Assembly: GCF_014898055.3 (NCBI RefSeq) | Contig: NW_023602073.1 | Span: 80,642,678-80,706,677, forward strand | Origin: Talpa occidentalis | Taxonomy: Eukaryota; Chordata; Mammalia; Eulipotyphla; Talpidae | DNA: 64,000 nucleotides | Direction of reading: 5' to 3' | In this document: positions 24,021 through 35,200 of the stretch, one piece after another | Layout of the letters: every line of letters begins with the position of its first letter | Position numbering within the stretch: position 1 is the first letter of the stretch | The notes under the pieces: generated by a model | Databases searched by the model: none | What the model saw: the letters and a program-made list of their open reading frames with translations, nothing else | Told to the model about the DNA's origin: nothing | Program-made: the position numbers and the translations under genes

Positions 24021-26875
24021 GAAACACAGTTTACCTTGAAAACATTCCTGAGAGTGTTCCTTTTAACCAATGCAGCTGAGGTGCTTAGTCAAACTGGTGA
24101 CAATGCCTCTAGTGTTCTAGCAGCAACGATTGGGTTACTTGCTGGCAGAACAGCATGCAGCCAAGGCAAGTGAGTTTCCTCAGCTCCCTTGGAGCTGTTA
24201 ATGGGGTTCCCAGGGAGGTGGGCTTAGGATCATTGATGTGAATGTAAGGTATATAAGTTGAAATCCTTGCAGAATCCTTGAGAAATCAGGAGTTATTATT
24301 TTCTGTTCTAGATTTATTTGTGCCTAAATATGCTTCTCTCATGTGTTAAAGTAAAGGCACATATTTTTCTCCCCTAAAGATATTTACTAAAGAAATACAG
24401 TTTATTATCTGAGTAGATAATAGTATATTATATAGTAGAATTATGAAATTATATTTTTATATATTTGGAAATAAATGATTGTTATGTTAACAGAATAGTG
24501 AAAATGAATAATGCATTATAATAATATTCCATATTTTTAATATTTAAATATGTGTCCTTATTAGAACTGTTAATTTCTTATACTTAAGTGATCCATGCCA
24601 TATAGTCAAGGAGTTAGTCATGATACACATCATTCCCTCTCCATTTAACAACTTCATAATTTTCATATCTCTCACAAAATTATCACCACTTGTCATACCA
24701 TTTCACCCATTTATTCAACAGATATTTCAAAATATCTTGTATTCCATGAATAAACAGATTTACCTGTTAAATCTGTCCTATAATCTATAGTGTGTTCTAC
24801 AATCCACTTGCATAGATAGATGATCCAAATCCTATACTTTCCCCTTAATAACTATAGGCTATCCTATTTGTACAAATATTGTGTGATTATGTAATCACCA
24901 AATTTGAGAAATATTGAACTCTATCCTCCACACTACTCCTTAATATCTCCTAAATATTAGGAAGGAGATTGCAAGTCCTGTCCTGAAACAGTGCTACTAT
25001 GCAAGTAGATTTACAAAAGACATCACAGGATTGGAAGGATTCATTAGGGTATGCATATTCATCTCCTTGCCTTATGAAATCAGTGCACACAGACATCATT
25101 TCTAATTGCCAAGACCTTCATTTCTTTGAAAGCTTTTCCTGCTGCTGAAGCCACTTTTTCAATCATGCAGCAGATTGAAATGCTGGGAATTAATGGTCAA
25201 ATTCAACCTTCAACTGATTTTTGATGGGAAATGGCATTTAAGTATCTCAGCATTTAGTATCTTGTCCCTCAGCAACATGAATCCATGGACGGTTTTCCCC
25301 AGTGATGTAGCTTTCAATAGCCCTCAACATAACTGGCTTGAAAATGCATCTATATTAGTTTTTTCTTGTCTCATTTTTTCTGCAAGAAATGAGAAACTGG
25401 TTTATCATCTTACCTTCTAAATAAACTATTTTTAGTAGGCTCTTTTTCTCAGGGCTTGCATCAGAGAAAGCCAAAGCTAGATAATAATATTGTGTTTAGA
25501 ATTGGAAATACAGAACTTGAAGGTATACAGGGCAGAAATGGTTGGAAAAGTCAGGAAATAATTTAAAATCTTAGGAATGGAAGTAGCTTTGTTTATGCCA
25601 AAACATTATCACTTATTTAAGAAGAGAAATTGTATCTATGCTGCAATTTCTCATTGTGAATTGTGTAAGGATACATATTTAAATGTTTTTAAGTCAAGGA
25701 AGTTACAGTGTCAATCATTTGGTCATAAATCTTATGTGGTGCCCTTCATTGTACTTTCATCAAGGAAGTGTGATAATATTTTATTCAGCCTATAGAAATA
25801 AAAGACAGAATATGAAAAATCTCTTTCTGAATTTTCAAAGTAAAATGGTGAGCTTTAATTTTCTGCTTCTATCATAAGAGGTGCTGAAATGCAATCATTC
25901 TAAAAATCCAAGACAAAGACTGAGGTAATAGCTATTCTCTGACTGGAGGTTTCTACATCATAGTATGTGGAACTTTGTTTAATTAATGGGGGAAAAAAGT
26001 AAGGCAGAATTTCAAGAACTGTTTTACAATGGAAAATTTGCTTAATTATTGGTTAAACTAGGTGTGTGTATTTCAAAGTTTCAAAAGTTTTAAGCTTTAA
26101 AATATTATAAAAGTGAGGCCACAGCTTTTCTATTCCTTAATCTTTCCCTAACAAAGGGAAGATGCTAAAGCCACTTAATTCAAATACATTTCCCAAGGAA
26201 ACACAACATTTTCAATCTCAAAAATATTAAAACTAAAATGACATATCCTTAAACCTAAATCCTAAATATAACCATCCAGGTATTTTAAATACATGATTGT
26301 TAGTTTCCTCTGATAAACTGCATCAGTTTCCTTCCAATCTTCATATTCTGCTGGTATCTATTATCTGTCGGCCCTTTTTTCTCCACAAAACTTAGAGATC
26401 TAAGTTTGTTATTCACTACACTAAGAACACTAAGAAGATTCTTTTTCTCTTAGTATTCCTTGAATCATTCTCAGTCTCTCTCTTTCTCTCTCCTTTCTTT
26501 CCATTTGTTCTAAGTCTCTCTCTGACTTCTTTCCTGAGTAATCCTTGTGGAGTCCTGGTAAGTTTAAAATCTTCACCATTTAGCTTGGGATTTCAATCAA
26601 TTGTTAATTTTCAGAAACATTGATTTTTAACAGCTGACATTTTCCTCAAGTTTTGAAGTGTTTCCCACTAATGTTCAAAACCAGAACGTTGACTCTTTTT
26701 TTCTTTAGTTACATCTTTGTGCAATTCTTCAGCCTCTTTATTCAGTAAAAAATTTCTGAATCTTGATATTTAAATGTAATAACTAAAATCTTAAGCACTT
26801 AATTTCTTTCTCACTTATGGAAAAATCAAAAGCATATGTTGTTGATTGAGTAGCCAGCTTTCCTACAAACTGTAA
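24021..26875. other. Single-copy DNA, no gene seen
   Basis: Nearly 2.9 kb without a recognisable element apart from CT-rich text at 26460-26520. Frames at 25175-25420 and 25577-25795 are the longest and show no recognisable domain. Confidence 0.5.
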
Positions 26876-26885
26876 CTCCCTTTCT

Positions 26886-27156
26886 TTTTTTTTTTTTTTA
26901 AAGATTTATTTATTTATTTATACAAGCACTGGGTACAGTCAGAAGCACGGGAGGGTGAGAGAATTCACCAGAAACAGAGCAGGCAGAAGGACCGAAGTAC
27001 ACTGCTGAGGGGAGCAGCGGGCGGCGGGAGAGGTCTGCGAGCCATGCGGGACCCTCCTCCGGTGGCCGGAGAGCAGCCGGGGATCGAACCGGCGCTGCAG
27101 AGGCTGTGGGCAGCTTCGCAACCCAGCACTCAACCGCCGCGCCACTGGGGCAGCCC
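26886..27156 (-). mobile_element. tRNA-derived SINE, young subfamily
   Basis: CpG-rich. The B box (complement 'ggatcgaacc') at 27081-27090 is intact. It carries the extra segment of about 20 bp ('ctcctccggtggccggagag' on the plus strand) that defines the youngest subfamily here. A short deletion near 26975 removes part of 'gccagagcggggagcag'. The tail is a run of 15 T plus TTTA units. The flanks share an imperfect TSD around 'ccctttct' (26878-26885, 27166-27173). Confidence 0.94.
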
Positions 27157-27173
27157 AGACATATCCCCTTTCT

Positions 27174-28277
27174 GCGTTGCCTCTTCCTAGAATCAATTCG
27201 ACAGTATAACATAAAACAAAACTATGACATTAGCTAGATGTCACTGCATAAACCTCTTACATTTTTTGTTTGGTTGATTAGGTTTTACTTTTTGTTTATT
27301 TACTTTGGTTGGCTACTTACTTAACCAGTCTAATTGTGCAACTAAAATTTACTACAACTTAAATATGAAATTAATCTGTACTTAGCAAGGCTATTTAAAA
27401 TCTCTGAGAAAAAAAAAAAAAAAACCTTGGTTTAAGGTGCAACATAAAGGGAAAAGGTAAGCAAAGATATTGGGAATAAGGGTGGCATATAGTTGAGTAG
27501 AATTTTAAGTTTATTTTGTGTGATGGTAGGGGAATTTTAATATTCCTGACACATAAAATATATGAGAATTTTTAACCTTTTTTCTTCAGTACAGGGATCA
27601 GTAAATATATAGCAACATTTCAGTCCAATATGTCTATTTAGAGAATAAGATTTGGGGATCCCAAATTGCCCAGCACTACTAAAGACACATTGGGTGTCCT
27701 TGAACTTCACAGGAATCAGCTCTTGACTCAGTGGAAATCCATCCCGTCTGCTGCTCTCTTCTGAGTTGCCACAATTAAAATCAAGTCTCCGATATTAGGT
27801 AGGGAAACACTTTCAGTCTTGGACAGTATTGTAACTGCTCAGACAATATTTATGTCATACAAAAAGATGGTTTGACCTACATTATTTGTTTCTAAGGTGA
27901 TGTAGGTACACCAGGATGGAAGTAGGATCTAAATTTATATGAAGGGAAATGAAGAGTTTGACAAAAGGTTGCGGGTATCTTGTGTTGCATTTGTATATTG
28001 GAGTCCCTCAGGAGACCAATCACAGCATTACACCAAGCATGAGAATCGTCAGTGGTCATTAAGGTTTTAAATTGACAGCAGAGTTTCCTTCACATCCATA
28101 GAAGAAATGACCAATTTTTCAGTAAGAATTGCCATCTCTTTGAGGAAGAAATAATCAATGATATCTCAGAGTTTCACAGACCACCTGTTTTCTAATATGG
28201 AATTGTCAGATTGAATGCCTACTTACATATAGACAATAGCCCAAGTTCAGAGTGGACACAGTTCCATAAAGAATATT
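27174..28277. other. Unassigned DNA with a possible decayed coding stretch on the minus strand
   Basis: A 19-bp A run occurs near 27406-27424. On the minus strand, about 27730-27920 reads as a protein-like stretch of some 60 codons with one internal stop, including GDLILIVATQKRAADGMDFH. I do not recognise it. It may be a chance frame, an old transposon, or a very decayed retrocopy. Confidence 0.3.
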
Positions 28278-28288
28278 GATTCCCAGCT

Positions 28289-28596
28289 TTCTTCTTTTTT
28301 TTTTTTAGAGGCATGTTTTATTTATTTATTTGTTTGTTTGTTTGTTTGTTTTGTTTATACATGCACTGGGTACAGTCAGAAGCGCGGGAGGGTGAGAGAA
28401 TTCACCAGAGCCAGAGCAGGGAGCAGAGCAGGCAGAAGGACCGAAGTACACTGCTGAGGGGAGCAGCGGGCGGCAGGAGAGGTCTGCGCGCCATGCGGGA
28501 CCCTCCTCTGGTGGCCGGGGAGCAGCCGGGGATCGAACCGGTGCCGCAGAGGCCGCGGGCAGCTTTGCCACTCAGCACTCAACAGTTGTGCCAGCG
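28289..28596 (-). mobile_element. tRNA-derived SINE, young subfamily, (TTTG)n-expanded tail
   Basis: TSD 'gattcccagct' at 28278-28288 and 28597-28607. CpG-rich body, intact B box ('ggggatcgaacc' near 28528) and the young-subfamily extra segment. The tail expanded to TTTATTTA then (TTTG)n at 28317-28354, showing a microsatellite born from a SINE tail. Confidence 0.95.
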
Positions 28597-28607
28597 GGGA
28601 GGCCCAG

Positions 28608-29344
28608 ATTCCCAGCTACTTTCTAATACATATCTCAGTAGAACCTAATCTCAAATGTAGGATTTAACTCTGCCCACTAAAAACTTGTAAAATTCACTAT
28701 TCACTATAGACATAATTTACATCAACATGATGAAGGGGTATTGACACCAATTAAAATAAGAAAGGAGAACAGCATATTCTCAGAAATAAATCATGTGAGA
28801 AATATTCACTTACTAAACACTTTTCTAACTGTTCTAAATCTATTTTACAAGTATAGGATGAAGAGTTCAACCCTCAGACAACTGTCTTTCTGTGTTAATT
28901 GTTGAAAGATGAAATATGACTGGGAATCAGAAAGTTCATCATCACTCCTCCTCCTATTTTTCTCTTGCAGTGCACATTGCTCTGCATATCTACTCTGTGC
29001 CCCCCCTTCTCCAACACAAACTAGATCTCCAAAGTCTGCAGTGTGGACAAGTAACTGAATCAACAATAGCAAATGGGTTTTCATAGCAGCTGCCCCTTCC
29101 TCTCATGAGCTGTAGTGCCTCATTATCTCTGCACACAGTTCAATTAGTTTTTATTACCTTTCTCCATCTCACCATTGCCCCTGACACATATGGTGGCTGT
29201 GCATTTATCTTTCTGGGGTTGCTGACTTTACTATGGGCAATTTAGTTGTGGAAATGTGAAGGAGTGATCTGATATCTTCACTTTGCCACCATCTTGCCTG
29301 CCCCCTTTATAAACTTTCTTCTCTCCCATTTCTCTCTCCTTTAT
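28608..29344. other. Unassigned; right part may be an L1 5'-end relic
   Basis: The plus strand at 29280-29306 ('ctttgccaccatcttgcctg') is the complement of a CAAGATGGTGGC-type start typical of mammalian L1 5' UTRs. That would put an antisense L1 5' end at roughly 28900-29306. The rest is unassigned. Confidence 0.35.
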
Positions 29345-29455
29345 TAGTCACATTTTTAAGGTAAGAAACCGGTGCTTGACATGTTAAGTAACTTACCCAA
29401 TGTATTAGATCTGGGATAGAAAGCCAGATGTTTTTACTCCTAAAGCACATTTTCA
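29345..29455 (-). mobile_element. MIR fragment
   Basis: 'gttaagtaacttacccaatg' is a near match to the MIR core complement, followed by 'gatctgggatagaaagccag'. Confidence 0.75.
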
Positions 29456-29534
29456 ATAATTTTGTTCAACCATTTCTCTGCATTTTTTCACATTTATTAT
29501 GATTACTTTTTATCAGTTCTCATGCCACCATAAA

Positions 29535-29640
29535 AAATATAGTTACTCTTATTTCATCTTTGTATTTCTATTATCTTGCATAATGCTCAGCACAGAGTAG
29601 AAGTGTTTACTATCTGAAGAATAAATGAACAGATGTTACC
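29535..29640 (+). mobile_element. L2 3'-end fragment
   Basis: 'tttcatctttgtatttctat', 'gctcagcacagagtagaagt' and 'gaataaatgaacag' follow the order of the L2 3' terminus (...tttgta..., cagcacagtgcctgg, aataaatg). Confidence 0.6.
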
Positions 29641-30020
29641 TTACAAAGCAGTTTACAAATGGATTTTATGGATTTTATTTTAGTTTTCATTATATTATTG
29701 CTTCTATTTCAATTACTTCACTGCAAGTTCGTTCACAGTAAGAACTCTAATATATCTTAGTTATCATGGTACTATAAAATATTAAAACAATTTTAACTGA
29801 AAATGATCACATATGTATAAAGAATGACATTAAGGCAAAATGTATTAAGATAATACTTTCATATAGAAATCAAATATTTTAAGAAATTACTGAACACCTT
29901 TGTTGCTTATGCAGACATCAGATTCTTACAATCATTATGTTTTCTTTTTGAAAAGATCTTGATTGAGTTCTACATATGTTACACAAAGTACATATTTAAA
30001 TTTTATTTCATGTTTTCTGG

Positions 30021-30082
30021 CATATATGTGTATGTATATATATGCATGCATACATTCATACATGCACACATACACACACACA
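30021..30082. repeat. TA/TG/CA simple repeat
   Basis: Alternating purine-pyrimidine run: 'atgtgtatgtatatatatgc' then 'acacatacacacacac'. Confidence 0.85.
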
Positions 30083-30139
30083 TCTGTGAAACAATCACAG
30101 TTCCAAAGTGTACCTATCACCTCAAAAGTTTACGTGGGA

Positions 30140-30450
30140 ATTTTCTCTTAGCTTCCGATGTGCTGTCCCTACCATTCTCAGGTAATCATTCTGATTTTCT
30201 TTCTGTCACTATAAATTATTTTATACTATCTAGAATTTCATGAAAATGCAATCACTATATACTTTTTGGTAGAGAGGAAATTTAATTTCATTTATGTAGC
30301 AGAATTATTTGGTGACTAAATTCTGTTCCATGAATCAATAGCTCATTCATTTTATTGCTATGTATTGATAGTATTCTATTATTTATATATATATAAATAA
30401 TGTATATATACACCATAATCCTTATATATATATGTGTGTATTTTAGAAAA
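30140..30450 (-). mobile_element. Old L1M 3'-part relic with TA-rich end
   Basis: 'atttcatgaaaatgcaatca', 'catgaatcaatagctcattc' and 'tttattgctatgtattgata' match antisense L1M text ahead of the 'gtattccattgta' landmark. The end has become (TA)n-rich (30380-30445). Confidence 0.55.
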
Positions 30451-30454
30451 ACAT

Positions 30455-30740
30455 TATTGCAGTATAAGTGAGAATTGAGGTTGCTTAGATAAATCTGGAG
30501 AAAAGGAAAGTGGAAAAATTTAGAATACTCAGTTTTACTCATTTTGGATTGGGTGTGAGTTGCAGGAATGTGTTGGTGAAGGAAAAGTTTAAATCAAGAA
30601 TGACTCATAGTCTTTGGCTTCAGTCTAGCTTGAGACCACTGAGAGGAAGGATAGGCAAGGAACAGGTTTTAGAAGAGGTAAAAGAGTTCTAATTTGAATA
30701 CATTATGCATAAGATTCTATTTAAAATTCAGAGTGGTTTT
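30455..30740 (-). mobile_element. L2 LINE ORF2 relic
   Basis: 'tcaagaatgactcatagtct' and the following 'ttggcttcagtctagcttga' parallel the well-known L2 antisense phrase (tcaaggatgactcccaggtt...tggc), with 'tgagaggaaggataggcaag' and 'gaacaggttttagaagaggt' in the expected order after it. Confidence 0.55.
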
Positions 30741-30849
30741 TTAAAATAGGATGAGGGATATAAGGAATTCAAGATCAGAAGAGAGATCAAGAGTGTCCCA
30801 TAACTCATCATAAAATTGAAACAGCCCTCAGATATCACAGACCATCACA

Positions 30850-31670
30850 GATGCAAAGGAAGAGAGGAGGTGAGTCTAGCTTCTGGAACAGGAGGTGGGT
30901 TGTCAGAAACATCTGGAGGCTGTGGTCTGAACTGAGAGACATTGTAATGTTGCTGGCTCAGCCAATAGTTCTGGGTAAGGGAGACCAGAAATGGTGTAGA
31001 TGTACACACGCTTAAATGAGGGGAAACCCGAATGTAGGAGCTGCAGAGTTCCACATAGATGTAACCTCTGACAGGATAAAGGAAAGACAAGGTGTTTGAG
31101 ACTGCACTCCTCATCTTCCACCACTGAACTGGTACTGACCTCCTGAAGCACATCAACATTGTACAGATGGCTGAGATTTAAAATCTGCAACCCTAGAGAG
31201 ATTTATTGGCAGTGTCACAAACACATGCTAATCATAGCCTCCCCCAAAGTACATTCATAGCAGCAGCTGACACCCTCCAGATACCCCCCTCATCCTGCTC
31301 ACTTGGTAACTGCAAAGATGGGTTCTCATTACCTCCAAAATCTGCAAAGGCCAAAAATATCAAATGAAATCAAATAAAACCACAGCGCCACCTTCAGGAA
31401 ACAAAAGTAGTTTAACTCTCTAAATTGCTAATCCAGATACATTTTACAAAGAAAAAAGACATTTAAAGCAGAGAGTTGTACAAACAAAAAATATAGCACA
31501 AGGAAATTGAGACCTCAAGGGGATAATGTATCACAAGAATAGAACAACTCACCAAGATCCAATCACAAAGGCAAAGACTGTATCTCACTATCAGAGTAAA
31601 ATCCGTAACAAAGAACTCCAGGAAGAAAACTCAGAAAGACTAGTCAAATTGAAACAAAAGAACACTAAAG
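30850..31670 (+). mobile_element. Probable L1 5' UTR/ORF1-start relic
   Basis: 'agcgccaccttcaggaaaca', 'gaatagaacaactcaccaag' and 'atccaatcacaaaggcaaag' resemble the region just upstream of and into L1 ORF1 of older mammalian L1s. A small frame (31526-31711) over it is lysine- and glutamate-rich but short. The left part (30850-31350) is assigned only by continuity. Confidence 0.4.
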
Positions 31671-31821
31671 TGGGGAACAGAACAGGTGGATCTACTGAAA
31701 TACACTGCTGAGGGGAGCAGCGGGTGAGACAGGAGGGGTCTGCTGCTCCCTGGCCAGGAAACTAACACAGGTTGCTGTGGTGATAGTGCTGAGACTTAAC
31801 CCCTACGCAACCAGGGAGGCC
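31671..31821 (-). mobile_element. tRNA-derived SINE lacking its 3' half and tail
   Basis: The head is at the right ('accagggaggccc'), then the older-subfamily 'ccctggccaggaaactaaca', ending inside the body at 'gtggggaacagaacaggtgg'. The A-rich 3' end is absent and no TSD is seen. The copy was therefore cut by a later deletion or rearrangement joining it to the L1-like sequence on its left. Confidence 0.9.
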
Positions 31822-32394
31822 CAAATCTTACTTTTTGAAAACTAATCCAGTGACTGTACTTCTGTTTTTATTATCAATATACAAAGGTTTGAGACTAAAA
31901 ATCACCATATTATGTTTCATATTTAATTATTACTGGGAGATTTAAGACAGCCATTTTTTAATAGAAAGCTTCATTGCCAAATCTACTTTCATATTTTATA
32001 TATAATATTCAACAATATTTTAAAAATAATTTATCTAGTTCCCAATGTTCTATATCTGTGTTTACGTGTCCCATACCTATGTTCATATTTGTATCAATAG
32101 CTCTAACCATTTATGATTACATAAAACTATAGATATAAGGTTCCAACATGTTGTTACATAAATAATATTCTTGATAAAATAATAATAAATGAGATTATAA
32201 TAAAAATGAAATGATATGAATATCATATAGATCATAATCAGTATATAACAAGTCTAAAGCACATGGTAATGTTTTACAGTTTTTTCTATAAATACATTGT
32301 AAAATGTATTTATAAAATGAATTCACCAAATTTTTGTGCAGGAAGACTTCATTTGGAAAAAGATACAATTTGATTATTTTAAGGTTGATTTAAA
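31822..32394. other. AT-rich single-copy DNA, no gene seen
   Basis: Contains a perfect 12-bp inverted repeat with a 4-bp loop (arms 32287-32298 and 32303-32314). Nothing else assigned. Confidence 0.5.
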
Positions 32395-33213
32395 ACAAGA
32401 TATTTGATATATTATATGAAATTCCCACCACCCATATCACCATAGTCCCTTGTGCTCTTCTCACCCCTGTTTCAATCCTACTCCCTTCTCCCCACCCCCA
32501 TGTCTCTCATTTATAGTTGCCTGTTGATTTTGATTTTTACTTTATTATAGTTATTTTTTTTCCTGATCCCTTATTTGGATTCTCTACATTCCTCCTATAA
32601 GTGAGACCATCTGACATTTTTCAGTTCTTTTTGGCTTATTTCGCTGAGCATGATCCCTTCCAGCTCCATCCATGTTGCTGCAAATTGCCTGAGTTCATCT
32701 CTTTTGACTGCTGAGTAATATTCCACTGTGTATATATACCACATCGTCTTGATCCAGTCATCTATTTTTGGGCATTTGGGTTGTTTCCATAGTTTGCCTA
32801 TTGTAAATGGTGTTGCAATAAACATAAGGGAGCAGGTGTCCATTTGAATTAATGTTTTTGTGTCCTTTGGGTAGATCCCTAGAAGTGGAATTGCTGGATC
32901 ATATGGAAGTTCCATTTTTTAGCAGATTGAGGACCCTCCATACAGCTTTCCATAGTGGTTGGACCAGTTTGCACTCCCACCAGCAGTGCTGGAGAGTTCC
33001 TTTTTCTCTACATCCTCAACAACATTTGTTGTTGCTAGGTTTTTTAATATGCGCCATTCTCACTGGTATAAGATGATATCTCATTGTGGTTTTGATTTGC
33101 ATTTCCCTGATTACAAATGATGTTGAATATTTTTTCATATGCTTCTTGGCAATTTGCATTTCCTCTTTGGAGATGTTTCTTTTTAAGCTATTCTGCCCAT
33201 TTTTTGACTAGGT
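32395..33213 (-). mobile_element. L1, ORF2 C-terminus plus 3' UTR
   Basis: Antisense L1 with a well-preserved ORF2 end: the minus-strand frame 32595-32915 gives about 106 residues including [29 protein letters not shown] and MWYIYTVEYYSAVK, typical of the ORF2 C-terminus. The 3' UTR (32420-32580) is complementary to a G-rich tract ('ctccccacccccatg'). The copy is 5'-truncated within ORF2 near 33213. Confidence 0.9.
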
Positions 33214-33346
33214 TAAAATAATTATGGATTTAAAGAATACAGTGCTCATTGAAGAGCTGGATTCACAGAAAATCACAGATTGCTTTTAGTAATAGAAAGG
33301 TACATTTTTAAATTGTCAGATTATTTTTTTAGCTTGGTATTATGTT

Positions 33347-33612
33347 CTTTTATTATTTTAAAGATTTATTTATGCATACAAGAACTGGGGTACAGGCCAG
33401 AGGTACGGGGTATGAGAGGATTTGCCAGAAACAGAGTGGGGAATAGAACAGGCGGACTGACTGAAATACACTGCTGAGGAGCAGCGGGCGAGACAGGAGA
33501 GGTCTACTGCGCCATGTGGGTAGTTCCCTGGCCAGTGATCAGCTAGTGCTGCAGTGACTGCAGACAGTTTTATAGTACTGAGACTTAACCTATTGTGCCA
33601 ACAGGGGGGGCC
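33347..33612 (-). mobile_element. tRNA-derived SINE, older subfamily
   Basis: TSD 'gtattatgtt' at 33337-33346 and 33614-33623. Head at the right ('gccaacagggggggcc'); the 'ccctggccagtgatcagcta' segment replaces an intact B box. Confidence 0.93.
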
Positions 33613-33720
33613 TGTATTATGTTTGATATGACAAACCTTTTGAAGATGAAGTTTTATGTCACTACATTCAATATAAACTATCTTTTGGCTAAAATATTAT
33701 ATCATTTCAGACTTGATTTT

Positions 33721-33972
33721 TTTTTTAAAAGATTTATTTATTTATTTTTACAAGCATTGGGTACAGTCAGAAGCGCGGGAGGGTGAGAGAATTCACCAGA
33801 GCCAGAGCAGGGAGCAGAGCAGGCAGAAGGCTAAGGACAGCAGGAGAGGCCTGCGCGCCATGTGGGACACTCCTCCGGTGGCTGGGGAGCAGCCGGGGAT
33901 CGAACCGGCGCTGCAGAGGCTGCGGACAGCTTCGCAACCCAGCACTCAACCGCTGTGCTACTGGGGAGGCCC
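33721..33972 (-). mobile_element. tRNA-derived SINE, young subfamily with internal deletion
   Basis: An exact 14-bp TSD 'tcagacttgatttt' lies at 33707-33720 and 33973-33986. The B box is intact ('ggggatcgaacc' near 33896) and it is CpG-rich. About 30 bp that usually holds 'accgaagtacactgctgagg' is missing at 33830. It lies about 100 bp from the SINE at 33347. Confidence 0.95.
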
Positions 33973-33986
33973 TCAGACTTGATTTT

Positions 33987-34989
33987 GAAAATTAAACAAA
34001 GAATTCATGGAACTCATTTTTGCATAAATATATTAAGTTAAAATTTATGTTTTCTAGATTTGTAACGTTAATTTGTGAATATTAATTTATTTCTATGCTA
34101 GCTGATGAATTCCTGCATTTTTAAAAATATAGAACAACTTTTGTTTTATATAATCTTCTCCTTAAGGGGGCAACATCTTTCAGAAATCAGACCTGACAAG
34201 TACTCCATTTTTTATTTCTTAGTAAGTAGATAAAAATCACATTTACAAATAATTAAAGGAATTTAATCTATGAAATTTTCAACTTCAGGAACAAAATTTT
34301 TAACACATTTACAAAAATAGTATTTTACAAATGATACAATTTTTTGGACTGTTGACTTTTTAGTTTCCATTGCAAGCTATTGGTAGAAATATCTTATGGT
34401 TGTGGGTATATTTTCCTTTGGTTTTCAAATCATAGTAGCTGAGTCATTTAATATCCACAAAATTCTACCTATGGAGAAAGCCATCTCTATTAATTAGTAT
34501 TTGGTGGTTAAAATATGATATATACACCAGTATGTCTACACATACACACACACACACACACACAGAATGAGAGAGAGAATGATTGAGAGTGTTGGATACA
34601 AATTCAAAGAAAACTCGGTTTTATTCATTTTCATTGACTTCCAACACTGAGGTGAAGATAATATCTACCAGATGAGGAACTCAGGAGGGCAATATTTATA
34701 AAGCCCCAACAATAATTTTCAATCCATAGAAAGAACTAAGCACATAATTTGGTCCCTCCCTCCCTCCCAAGCTCCTTTTTTTCATTTCTTCCCTATTTTA
34801 AATATCTCCAACTAGATTTATTTGCATCATTCGAAAGGGGGCGGGGGTCATTTCTTTCTAGTCTTCTCTAAAGTTAATTTCTATTTTTTTTTAAATTTGG
34901 ATAAGCATCAGTATTTACTTTCACATGTGTTTTGTTTCTCTTCATGCTAAACAAATTCCTACTATTCATGCTTAAGAACCAATTAAAAT
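33987..34989. other. Single-copy DNA, no gene seen
   Basis: Holds the AC microsatellite at 34544-34564 and a CCCT run near 34755-34768. No gene. Confidence 0.5.
34544..34564. repeat. (AC)n microsatellite followed by GA-rich run
   Basis: About ten AC units, then 'gaatgagagagagaatga'. Confidence 0.92.
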
Positions 34990-35200
34990 CTTGCTAACCC
35001 CGTCCACATTTTGACAGAGGCAGAATTTTCTCCTTCTTTGAACTTCCTCAGCTTTCTGTTCATATCAGTGTAGAACAGCAATTACTTTCTACAAATCTGT
35101 CTCTTCTAATCGACCAAATTCTTCTAAAGCAAGGAGCATATGTTATTTCTTCTGATTATTCCCAGATCTCTGTCAATGTTTATTGACTAGGCATGAATAC
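34990..35200 (+). mobile_element. L2 3'-end fragment
   Basis: 'tctaaagcaaggagcatatg', 'ttatttcttctgattattcc' and 'tgtcaatgtttattgactag' follow the L2 3' end order (gcagggac...ttgtatcccc...aataaatgtttgttga). The left boundary is loose. Confidence 0.5.

Noticed and set aside
28313..28648. 111-codon plus-strand and 81-codon minus-strand frames with balanced GC-rich composition
   Set aside because: Both are translations of a CpG-rich young SINE. The same peptide patterns recur at every SINE copy (for example 26910-27212, 33713-33982, 44608-44919).
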